Shown piece after piece: positions 21,788 to 38,813 of a DNA stretch of 64,000 bases (the stretch's first letter is position 1; each line of letters starts with the position of its first letter). Origin of the DNA: Micractinium sp. NFX-FRZ (Eukaryota > Chlorophyta > Trebouxiophyceae > Chlorellales > Chlorellaceae). The translations under genes and the position numbers were made by a program. The stretch lies in NCBI GenBank assembly GCA_029339195.1, contig JAPTJF010000011.1, forward strand, positions 124,001-188,000, read 5' to 3'. A model generated the notes under the pieces. It was given only the letters and a program-made list of their open reading frames with translations. It was not told the DNA's origin and did no database searches.

Positions 21788-24700
21788 ATGCGGGTCTCAG
21801 CGCTGCCTGGCACCACCCGCCAGCCCGCTGGCGCCCTAGCCGGAAGCGGCGGCGGCACTGGCCGCATAGGCGGAACCTCCAGGGTGCTTCCTCGCGCCTG
21901 CCGCCTGCCCACCCGTGCCTCGGCACCTGGCAGCAGCAACCAAGAGCGCTCAGCGTGCGAGCCTGCCCGCCAGCAGCGCCGCAGCGGCCTCGCTGAGCAG
22001 CCGCCGCTAGTCACTCTGGGAGGCCTCAACCACATTGTGTCTGCTCCCGGGCAGGGCAGCCTGCACCCCACGGGCGCGCCACCCGCTGAGGCAGGCAGCC
22101 CAACCAGCGGCATCGCAAATGCGCTTTCCAATGCAGCTGCCGCAGACGTGGACCAGCAGCTAGAGGGGGCGGTGCAGGCGGGGGTGGCAGCGGCCGCAGC
22201 GGAGGCGGCCGACGACATTGCCAGCAGCAGCAGCGGCGGCGGCGGCGGCAGCAGCAGCAGCAGCGCCCTGTCCGCCGACCGCCTGGAGGGCATGCACAGG
22301 CCCGTGGGCCTGGTGCTGGGCTCCGCCTGGCTCCTGGCCACCTCTGTGCAGCTGGCAGGTGGGGAGCGCCAGCGTCGGTTCTTGCAGTTACCAGCACACC
22401 AGTCTGTCCGTCTGTCCCTCGCCAGCACCCGCCCTGCCTGCCGGTCCAACTTCCTACAGCACCTGAAGCAACATACCCCGTCTTCCATTGATTCATCCAG
22501 TCCCTTTGCTAACAACCCATTCCCTCTCTCCCCACCTGCCTGCCCACCCCGCCACCTTCCTTGCAGGCGTGGCGGCTCTCACCCCGCTCTGGCTGCCCGC
22601 AGTGGCGGGCGGCCTGCTGGGCGGGCTGGGCCACCTGGCGGTCAACCACCTGGGCACGCGCCGCCTGTGGCGCGCCCCCGCCACGCCCCTCCGGGTGGTT
22701 GTGACTGGGGGAACCGGAGGCATTGGCAAGGCCCTGGCTCGGGAATTCCTAAAGTAAGCCCGGGGGGAGAGCAAGGGATGTGGAGGGTGGGCGGGGCGGA
22801 GTGAGGCGAAACGGGCGGCCATTAGGGGGAAGGCACTGGGGATCGAGGGACAGGGTGTATTGGTTGGACAGGGTGTATTGGTATAATTTCACGGTGCGGC
22901 CATGGGACATGCCCCCTGCCTAGACCTAGCCCTCCGTGCTGCGCCAGGTGTGCACCTGGGCAGTGGCCAGCCCTCGCCTGACGCCTGCCGCCTCTCGCCG
23001 ACGGCTGTGCCCCGCTGGCTATCACCCACCGCGCATCACTCACCGTCACCCGCCCTGCCCCCCCCCCCCTGCCCGCCCACAGGAGCGGCGACCGCGTGCT
23101 GGTGACCAGCCGCAGCGCTGCGGGGGCGGCCCGGGCGGTGGCTCAGCTCAGGGAGGAGGTGGGGCCCGAGGCCGACGTGGCAGGTGCGGGGGGGAATCAA
23201 TTGGTTACGGTTTTCTTCCGTACACGGGGAAAGTGACTGGTGGGCTCTCAGCGACCATGCTTAACACCTTGTTTAACGATTTGTGGTTGAATGTCAGGGC
23301 TGCACAAAAGCCCCGGTGGCCCCCGCGCTTCCCAGCTCTTTGCTCTAGGACCACGCCCCTCGGCCCCGAGCCCTCCTCCACCCCTTGCAAGTGTGCGTCT
23401 CCCCAGCCTTGTGTCCCGTGCCTCCCCCTACTTTCCCCCGCAGGCGTGGAGTGCGATGTGAGCGACCCGGCCTCTGTGGACCGCCTCATGGCTGCGGCAC
23501 AGGAGCAGCTGGGAGGGATTGACTGCCTGGGTGAGCACGCATGCACCCATTGCCCATGCTTCCCTCTCGCCGCTGCCTTTCCTCCGCCTGCATCGCGACA
23601 GCTGGTGGGCTTGGGAGGGGTTGGCAAAAGGACACGGGACCCCCCTGCCCCCAGTGCCTCTGTCTCCCTCCTCTGGCCCCTGCCTCTGGCACTCCCTTCC
23701 CTCACACCTCCCGCCCCTCCTCCCCACGTCCTCCCACAACGTCCCCTTGCTGCAGTGAATAACGCCGGGTACAGCGGCTCTTTCAAGGTGGGTGGTGTGG
23801 CTGCCGTGGGGACGGCAGGACAGCTGTGGTGGGAGGGCAGGCATATCACAACCGGTGGGGGGCCAGGCCCTTTGGGACATCATGCCCCCCTCCCCCCGTA
23901 GCAGCAGACCTTGCCCTTGCACGCCACACCTCGCCCCGCCCACCCAGCATTGCGCCGCACACCTCGCCTCACTTGTCTCAGCTCTGTGCTGCCCTGCGAT
24001 CTTACTCTCACGTCCCTACCCTGTGCCCCTTACTCTCACTCTCAAGTCCCTACTCCCCCCTGGATACCCTCACGTTCCACACTCTCACGTCCCCACCCTC
24101 CTGCTCCCCCCTGCTGCTCCCAAACCAACCACAGAGCCTGGTGAGCCAGCCGGCGGAGCAGATTGAGCAGGTGGTGCGCACCAACTTGCTGGGCAGCCTG
24201 CTCATCACGCGCGCCGCCATGCGCCTGATGGCGGCGCAGCCGGGCGGCGGCCACGTGTTCAACATGGAGGGGGCGGGGTCGGATGGCGCCGCCTCACCGC
24301 AGGTCGGAACACAGGGCACGCGTGCTGAGCCTCCATTTGGTGGAGGGGCTGGCAAGAAACATGGCGTTGGTTGGCAGGGCAGGGAAGGGCAGGGACCGGC
24401 AGCGCTGGATGATGATGGGTGCCACTGTGGCGGTGCTCCCAGGCCTGCCTTGCCATCACCTGGCCGCCCAAATGCACCATGCTGCATCAATGACATGCCC
24501 CCCCAGCCTGCCAAAGTCGACGCTCCGTTGATCAACGCAGCCCCCCCCCCTTTCAGTGTCCTGAGTACTTGCTCACTTGGCCTTCCCCAGCGTCTCGATA
24601 ATCAACAACTTGCTGTCTCCCGCCTGCAGTACGCCGCGTACGGCGCCACCAAGGCGGGGCTGGCGCAGCTGCTGCGCACGCTGCAGCACGAGGCGGCGGA

Positions 24701-26089
24701 GCTGGGGCCCAACCCGGTGTGCGCCCACAACCTGTCCCCCGGCATGGTGCTCACCGATCTGCTGCTGGAGGGGGCCACCCTGAAGAACAAGCAGGCAAGG
24801 AGTGAGGGGCGGTGTGGGGCAGGGAGTGAGGAGCTTTGGGAGTCCACATTGGGCATGCCTCGACACCTATGTACCGATGCCACGAGATGGTAGGGGACGA
24901 GCACCCCACCCCCTCCTGACACCGCCCCATCTCGTCCCTGGTCTCCACTCCCCAGCCCCTCGACTATGACCTGTGTGGACACATTTTCTCGCCACTCGTG
25001 CCATTTCGCCCTACCCACCTGCCCTGTCCTCCCCCTAGTGCCTCCTCCTCTCCCTGGCGCCCTCCTCACCATCTCACCATCACCTCACCTCTCCCCTTTG
25101 CCCCCGCTCCCCCCTCCCCCCCTTGCCAGGTGTTCAACATCCTGTGTGAGCACCCACTCTATCGTTGGCACACTCCTAAACTTCACATCCCCTTTTGCCT
25201 GCTCCCGTGCAACAGGTGTTCAACATCCTGTGCGAGCACCCCGAGACTGTCGCCGCCTTTCTGGTGCCCCGCACCCGCAGCGTGGTGGCGCGCCGCCAGT
25301 CGGGCGCCGCCATCCGCTACCTCACCCCCGCCCGCGTGCTCGCCAAGCTGGCGGCAGCTCCCTTCCATGCGGGCCGCTACTTTGACAGCGAAGGTGAGCG
25401 GGTGGGCGGGCGCGCTGGAGGGTTGAAGTGGGTGGGCTGCACTGCCGCGCTGGCGGCAGCTCCCTTTCATGCGGGCCGCAAGTTTGACAGCCAGGGCAGT
25501 TGGATAGGGTGGTTCAGCTTCACTGCGTGTGCCTGTGTGGGGGCGCTGGAGGGAGCGAGGCTTGGGCTTTCACTGGGCTGCGCTGCGCTGCCTGAGTTGC
25601 CCTCGACTGGGAGGGCAGCGATGCGAAGACTGCCGGCGGCAATCACAGCAGTGCTGCAACCGCTGAGCGGTCCCGTTCTGCCTCACCCCGCAGGCCGCCC
25701 CGTGTATCTACCCGAGCGCGAGCGCATCTTTGGCGATCACAAGCGGCGCACCGCCCGCCTGCAGGCGCGCGCCGCACGGCGCTCCGGTTCCATGCAGGTA
25801 AGAAGGCACCGTATGTTTGGGCAGGTCTGCAGAACACACACTGTGGGCAGAGCGGCCATGCGCATAGCGCACGCCTTGTCTGCATCACTCGATCCAAACC
25901 GAAACTCGGGCGTCTGCAACACAATGTGCTGCACACGGTGTATGTTACATACTGTGTGCAGCACACAGACTTGAAACTTGAAACTCTACTCCTTCCCTGT
26001 GCGTTATGCAGGTCGCCTACTCTTTCAGTATGGCGCTCGCCTTTTGGCTCATCGTCTCCGATGCAATGGCCAAGGCACCCCTGCCCTAA
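21788..26089 (+). CDS. NYC1: Chlorophyll(ide) b reductase, NYC1 type
   Basis: NYC1 reduces chlorophyll b to 7-hydroxymethyl chlorophyll a at the thylakoid membrane, the first step in breaking down light-harvesting complex II. Ten exons, 21788-22358, 22567-22753, 23083-23183, 23444-23530, 23756-23787, 24135-24302, 24630-24794, 25216-25393, 25694-25797 and 26012-26089, give 556 residues in frame. The N-terminus is a plastid-type leader with a poly-Ser/Gly tract. Hydrophobic spans follow (VGLVLGSAWLLATSVQLAGV and onward). The short-chain dehydrogenase core shows TGGTGGIGKA (about 237), NNAGYSG and YGATK. NYC1-specific features are FNMEGAGS, SPGMVLTDLLLEGATLKNKQ and ETVAAFLVPR, plus a C-terminal membrane span (YSFSMALAFWLIV). 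Exon 7 uses a GC donor. Exon 8 has echoes on both sides. Confidence 0.94.
25130..25245. repeat. Echo of NYC1 exon 8 acceptor edge, period 76 bp
   Basis: The exon 8 start (AG at 25214-25215, then GTGTTCAACATCCTGTG.GAGCACCC) is preceded 76 bp upstream by a near-identical copy starting at 25140, with its own CAG acceptor. The copy runs about 28 bp into exon-like sequence. Confidence 0.85.
25349..25497. repeat. Echo of NYC1 exon 8 donor edge, period 102 bp
   Basis: The last 45 bp of exon 8 (from GCGGCAGCTCCCTTCCATGC at 25351) recur at 25453 within the following intron with a few changes. The real GT donor is lost in the copy (AGGGCAG instead of AAGGTGAG). Confidence 0.8.
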
Positions 26090-27157
26090 GCGGCCCTATC
26101 CACCTCAGTCCAGGAGCCTGGAACAGCTGCTCGCAGCAAGCGTCCAGGCCGCCCCTGCCGCGGCAGGCCCGCTCACGGGGTGCCGGAACCGCTCTCAAGC
26201 AGTGGCACCCGCCCGGTGCATGACACTAGATGATGACACGACGATAGGAAGACGCACTTCCAGCCGCACCCACATTTGATTTCTGGACGCTCCAGGCCTT
26301 TGTCGATCGAACCCGTTGTTGCCTGCTCACGTGGCTGGCTGCCACGCGATGCACAATCCTCTTCCGTCTCCGCTTTCTCCTCTTCCCGTGACGCCAGCTC
26401 CCCTGCCTGCCAGTCACCTGTGCCCGCCCTGCCCTGCCCTGCCCCAACCACAACCGCAACCCGCAACCCGCTGGAACCCCAAATCCACCCAATCCTTGCG
26501 CCTGCTCCGACCCGCGCCCTCAGCCGTTCGCCCATCGCCCCCTCACCGGTTTTGTGCCCATTGCCGATTTTGCGCCCGTCTCAAAAGCCGCCGCTCTGCA
26601 TCCTTAGCCAGCCGTTTATCCCCAGTTGAACCCTCTGCCTTACCTGTCTGTCAACCGGGGCCCCACTGAACTCTGCCTCTGCCTCTGTCGATCCGTCGAG
26701 TGATCCTCCCTCACTCCCAAGCCTCAGCGCACTCCCCTCTCCTGCACTGCCTGCCCTGCACTGCCTGCCCCGTGGTGCACAGCTGCTGCCCTGTACCACA
26801 CCCACTAGCCTGTCCCCCTTCAGCCAGCCACCCCTGTACGCCTACCCACCCCAGCCATCCGCCCTACCTCACAGCACCCCCCATCCTCTCTGTTGCTGTT
26901 GCACGCGTACTGCTGCTACACCACCACTTGGTGGAGCGTCCGATGCTCACCTTGCCACATACACCTCGCTGTCCTTCCTGTCATGTCACGCCTGAGTACC
27001 TCCACCCCCTCATGCACCTTCTCTCTACTCCGCATACCCTGCACCTCACATGCGTCTGTGTTCCTCCCTGGTCGCTGGGCATGCCACCGCTACGCCGCTC
27101 TGCATGGGCATGCCATGTTGACTTGACCGCTCACTGATTGCTGCAACTGATGCACAG

Positions 27158-27162
27158 TGTAA
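27158..27162 (+). terminator. Putative poly(A) signal of NYC1
   Basis: TGTAA is the first on the plus strand after the NYC1 stop that I noticed, about 1.07 kb downstream, at the left edge of the tandem array. The long 3' UTR this implies is uncertain. Confidence 0.3.
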
Positions 27163-27164
27163 AA

Positions 27165-27935
27165 AGTTGGCATGCTGCTCGGCACGGCTCCATACTTGGA
27201 AAGGCGAAATGGATGCAGCAGGTGCCGCTGTTGCCCCCACCTGTCCCAACCCTCCATCCCTCCTCCCTGCCATCCGCCCCGGCACTGTTGGCCAGTGTGG
27301 AGTATGGAGTGACATTCCTGGTGGTTTCAGCGGCTGTCCTCTGTCCCTTTGCATGCTGTTCGGCACGGCTCCATACATGGAGAGGCGTAATGGGTGCGGC
27401 AGCTGCCGCTGTCGCCACCCACCAGCCGGCCCTTCTCCAAGCCATCCGCCCCGGCAATGCTGGCCAGTGTAGAGTATGGAGCGACATTCCTGGTGGTTTC
27501 AGAGGCCGTCTTCTGTCCGTTTGCATGCTGTTCGGCACGGCTCCATACTTGGAGAGGCGTAATGTGTGCAGCAGCTGCCGCTGTCGCCCCCACCCTTCCC
27601 CACCTGCCGGCCCTCCACCCATCCCTCAGCGCCGGCGCTGTTGGCCAGTGTGGAGTATGGAGCGACATTCCTGGTGGTTTCAGAGGCCTTCTTCTGTCCC
27701 TGTGCATACTGATCGGCAAGGCTCCATACTTGGAGAGGCGTAATGGGTGCAGCAGGTGCCGCTGATGCCTCCACCTGTCCCCACCTGCCGGCCCTCCTCC
27801 CTGCCCTCCGTGCCGGCGCTGCTAGCCAGTGTGGAGTATGGAGCAATGTTCCTGGTGGTTTCAGAGGCCGGTTTCAGTCTTTTTGCATACTGATCGGCAC
27901 GGCTCCATACTGAAAAGGGGAGACAGGCATGCGGG
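27165..27935. repeat. Tandem array of about 178-bp units, five copies
   Basis: The anchor GGCTCCATAC recurs at about 27188, 27367, 27539, 27719 and 27900, periods 172 to 181 bp. Each unit also has CCAGTGTGGAGTATGGAG, ACATTCCTGGTGGTTTCAG and CTGTCGCC-type blocks. Units differ by about 10-15% by eye. Open frames through the array on both strands are a side effect. No terminal repeats or transposase were seen. Confidence 0.88.
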
Positions 27936-28078
27936 AGTTTGTATGAAAGACGAAGGTGCGCGGTCATTGCACAACATGAGACTCTGAATGACACTGAAAG
28001 AAGGAAGGCGCTGCATGTCGTCGTCTGCCGCCTGTTTTGGTGGTGCTCTGTGCTTCTGCTGCTGGTGCCGCTGCCGCT

Positions 28079-30057
28079 TCACGCAGCGGCGGGCGGCAGC
28101 CAGCGCCACAGCTTGCCCTCGTGCCCAAACGGCTGCGCCTCTGGGAACAGCAGCTCCACCAGCGCCTGCATGGACTGCACCAGCAGCGGCCCCGGCCGGC
28201 TGAACACATGCTCCCCGTCCACCACAGCCACGCGGCCCGCCTGGGCAGCGGGCAGGCCGCGCCACGCGCCCGCCAGCCGCCGGATGGCCGCCTGCGCTGC
28301 CTTGGTGCTCTGGTCGAGGGTGAGGCCGCAGAGGGCAAACACCACGACATCAGGCCTGGCCTCTGCAAGCTGCTGCTCTGAGAGGACCTCAGCATGGTCC
28401 ACGCTGCCGCACACGTCTTGGCTGCCCGTCATCTGCACAGGCAGGCCAGGGCGGGGGGGCGCAGGGCGGGGCGTCGGGTGGTGTGAAGGGGTGCGAGGCG
28501 GGGAGCAGTGGGGCAGGAGGAGAGCATGTAGGGCAGGGCGGCGGCGACTGGAGGCAGCGGGTGGGAGGCGGCGGCTGTGTGCGAGTCACGGGCGGCTGGT
28601 GGAAGGGGTCGGGAGAGGCAGGCGCACTAAGCCAACGCTCCGGGGCACCAACTGCCCACAAAACAGAAGTGCTTCCGCACTACGGCTGAGCCACGGCCAG
28701 CCTCTGGCCCCACCAAAGCGTCCACACCCACCCACTCTTACCCAGCCCACCCCAGCCCACCTTGATCATTTCAGGCACCCATGCCCCGCAGGCCATGAGG
28801 GGCTGGGGCCATTGTATGCAGGCCACCCTGAGGCCCCCTCTGCCGCGCGCCAGCTCAGCAGCTTCCGCCAGCTCACGCTGCTGCTCCTGCACCAAGCGCC
28901 GCCCCGCCTCGTGTGCCCCAATCCCGTCCGCCACCGCCTGCATGTCGCGCCACACCCCCGCCAGGTCCTCCGCCGCGCAGTGCACGACGCGCGGCGCGTA
29001 GCCCAGCACAGCGTGCAGCGCAGCGTGCAGCAGGCCGTCGGACAGGATGGCGCCGTGCGCGGTCTGCAGGCAGGTGAGCACCACGTCGGGGCGCAGCTGC
29101 AGCAGCTGGTCGATGTGCAGGTGGTACACCGTGAGGCCTGCGAGGAGGCGGGGAGGGGAGGGCGGGGGGGAGGTGGGAGGGAGGGCTTCGGGGAAGGCAC
29201 ACAGGCACGGCAGAGGTGGGCGGAGAGGACCCTCTGCTTGCTGTTGAACAGGCAGACAAAGGCACGCAAAGCCCGCCTGCCTGCCCCTCTGCCGACGCCT
29301 GCCCTTTGAATGCCTGCCGTTGAATGCCTGCCCACCAAGCTGTCTGCCCGACCGCCAGCTGAAACGCTGCTGCAGGGCACGCACCGTACTCTAGGAGCGG
29401 GACAGCCAGCTGCGCCCCCAGCTGAGCCATCTCCTGCACCGCCGCCGCGCTGGCGCTCTGCATGCAGCCCAAGTGGTGGCGGCTGTGAAGGCTATACACA
29501 AGGACAGCGTGCATGCCAGACACAAGCACAGCGGCGGCAGCCAAGTGTGCAAAGGCGGACTCCAGCAAACACGCCATGCCGTCCGCCGCTGCGCACCTGC
29601 TGCGGCCGCCCTGCACGCTGCTGCAACCAAGCCTGGCGCCCAGCAAGGCTATTGGCCCCACTTGACAATCGGCATTCATAAACCGCACTCCCCATGTTGC
29701 ACACACCCTGGCTGAGCGGCGCTCATCCCTGCCTGTACAGCCCCTCAGAACTCCAATACGAAATGAACCTCCTTTGCAATCTATAATTTAGGATCAGCAC
29801 CCAGCAGGGGTGCCCCAATACTGGCTCTCTCTCACCATGACGGCGTCGATTTCCTCCACGGGGATGTCGCCCACCCGGCTGGAGGTGACAGCTGGCAGGT
29901 GCTGCAGGGCTGTCCAGTCGCACTCGTGGGAGCGGCCCACCAGGAGGTGGGCCATCTCCAGCGCCACCACCGTGTCTGTGGCGGAGGGCAGCAGGGACAG
30001 CACACGCAGCTGCGGCGCCGCACCCGACGACGTGCCGGGCTCCCCCATGCTGCTCAT
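28079..30057 (-). CDS. BtuF-like periplasmic-binding-fold protein (cobalamin/Fe-siderophore type)
   Basis: The fold is that of class III substrate-binding proteins, which in bacteria capture vitamin B12 or iron chelates. Exons 30057-29836, 29457-29385, 29137-28761 and 28432-28079 give 341 residues. Typical parts are RVLSLLPSATDTVVALEM at the first strand, LVGRSHECDW, RVGDIPVEEIDAVM, LRPDVVLTC, ACIQWPQPLMACGAWVPEMI and ARPDVVVFALCGLTLDQST. These match bacterial cobalamin-binding proteins of the COG0614 kind that lack a signal peptide. No convincing signal or transit peptide is visible, so it may act in the cytosol; an unseen upstream exon cannot be excluded. In-frame stop upstream of 30135 supports the ATG at 30057. 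Substrate is unknown. A bacterial origin is plausible. Confidence 0.85.
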
Positions 30058-30718
30058 GCTGAGGCTGCGCCCTCTGGTGCTGGTGCTGGGGCTAAGGGTT
30101 GAAGGCTCGCCTAGTTGCTGTGCCGCAGGGTTCAAGGCTCAGCTGCCAGGTGCTGCTGTAAGGAGTGAAGGGCCAACTGCTTGCTGCTGCCGACGTGCCG
30201 CCGCTGCCGTCGGTGCCGCCGCAGCTGCCACCCACGGCCTGGGTGCTGTCGGGCGCCTTGGGCGGTGGGTTGCTGTCTTGATGACCTTCCGTACGACTCA
30301 CAACGCGTTTGCAAGATGCGTGGGCCGGCCAGACGCTGCCTAAGAGGGAGAGTTTAGAGGGTGCCTTCGAGGCTTTCGGGCCTAGGCGGGAGACTGTTGC
30401 AAGGACACGAGTTGTATTCAACAAGACTGCGAGCATGCATGCGGCCGGAAAGGGTGGTCCAACAGGCGCCAGCGGGCGGGACAAGTGTACCTCAGCCTGG
30501 CAACACTCTCGGACCTCCACATCCATGCATTGCATTGCAATTGCAGCATTCTAGTTTGCAATATACCTTGTTTGGCCGGCCCATCTCGCTAGCCGTGGCT
30601 GCGCTCTCCGACAGGAGCCGCCACCCTTTCGCCAGCGGTGCTGCCGCAGCGTGCGACGCTGCGAGGCATGCATCTGAACGCGCCTAGCGCACACTCAGCA
30701 CATAGGAGCGGCAGCAGC
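30058..30718. promoter_or_regulatory. Divergent region, BtuF-like / LysRS
   Basis: About 660 bp separate the two start codons. I see no further gene. A short ATTGCATTGCAATTGCA block near 30530 is locally AT-rich and could belong to the LysRS promoter, but this is a guess. Confidence 0.4.
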
Positions 30719-36886
<6,168 letters not shown>

Positions 36887-37007
36887 CATTGTTGGTCAAA
36901 TGGCCCAATTCTTTAGTGCGGTAGCGCGACTGCAACGGGGCACAGAGATTGGCCCCCCGATTCCAGCGTGCGCTGCTGTGCCCCATCTTCTATCCAGCTA
37001 CATTCGT

Positions 37008-37012
37008 TTACA
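37008..37012 (-). terminator. Putative poly(A) signal of UFM1
   Basis: TGTAA on the minus strand, about 120 nt after the UFM1 stop. Confidence 0.5.
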
Positions 37013-37041
37013 GCATTGTTCCCGGCTACATCAACTTGACA

Positions 37042-37046
37042 TGTAA
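37042..37046 (+). terminator. Putative poly(A) signal of LysRS
   Basis: TGTAA on the plus strand, 156 nt after the LysRS stop. Confidence 0.5.
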
Positions 37047-37131
37047 TGCAACTGCGGCGGTTCTGCCCCAGGGACTCAAGCGAGCCTCCATCCCGGAGCC
37101 GCCGCAGCAGCTGCGAGCAGGCCACCGGCGC

Positions 37132-38237
<1,106 letters not shown>

Positions 38238-38342
38238 GGCGGGAAGACTTGAGGGCTGGTCGGGCGGGTGCTGCAGCGCGGCAGAGGGCCACTGGGGAGG
38301 ATGCAGGCGTGAGGGCGGCGGCGGCGGCAGAGAGCGGCAGGC

Positions 38343-38375
<33 letters not shown>

Positions 38376-38813
38376 GCGGTGACGCGCGGTCGCGGCCCCT
38401 CTGCACCCTTTCGTGACTTTAGTGCATGTATGTGAGCTCTGCCAGCACAGGCTGAGCGTGTAGGAAGCGCCTGGCAGCTCGTGCGTTCACATGTGCAGCA
38501 CTCACAGTTAAGAGTAGGCTGTCTAGCGGTCTGGCCACAGCTGATGCTACCCCCGCCTGCAGGTAGGCGTACCCAAGCAAAAGGAGGGCTAGGGACCAGG
38601 TGAACAAGGGCAGGGTGCTGCAAACGGCGCCAGGGTGGCTCCTTGCGGTTGAAAGATCAATTTGAATAGGTTACAGAGTGATCCGAGGGCCCACGGCGTG
38701 CATTCTGTTGTGGAGCCAGCTGGCGGAGATGAAGCCTGCCTCTTTGCACCCTCTCTTCTTCCCGTGCACGTCAAACTTATGCATGCCAAAGCCAGCCCAA
38801 TGCCGTCTGCGAC
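38238..38813. promoter_or_regulatory. Divergent region, UFM1 / membrane protein
   Basis: This 576-bp gap lies between two divergent starts. It has a GGC-rich stretch at 38310-38380 just upstream of UFM1 and no supportable gene. Confidence 0.4.

Larger units (their letters stand above)
26090..28078. other. Long convergent intergenic region, NYC1 / BtuF-like
   Basis: The first kilobase is pyrimidine-rich plus-strand sequence without a credible gene and may be NYC1 3' UTR up to the TGTAA at 27158. The rest is the 178-bp tandem array followed by about 150 bp of 3' flank of the BtuF-like gene. Confidence 0.55.
36887..37131. other. Convergent 3' region, LysRS / UFM1
   Basis: Within 245 bp the two genes converge. 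The TGTAA for LysRS (37042) lies beyond the TGTAA for UFM1 (37008), so the two 3' UTRs should overlap. Confidence 0.6.

Noticed and set aside
24795..25215. Echo of exon 8 at 25140 taken as an extra NYC1 exon
   Set aside because: It would shift the frame, and the real exon at 25216 continues the NYC1 sequence exactly.
26173..26669. Reading frames in the NYC1 downstream region
   Set aside because: Low-complexity Pro/Ser/Cys-rich translations in several frames at once, as expected of C-rich non-coding DNA.
27165..27935. Transposon or integrated element
   Set aside because: No terminal inverted repeats, target-site duplication or transposase frame; it is a simple head-to-tail array.
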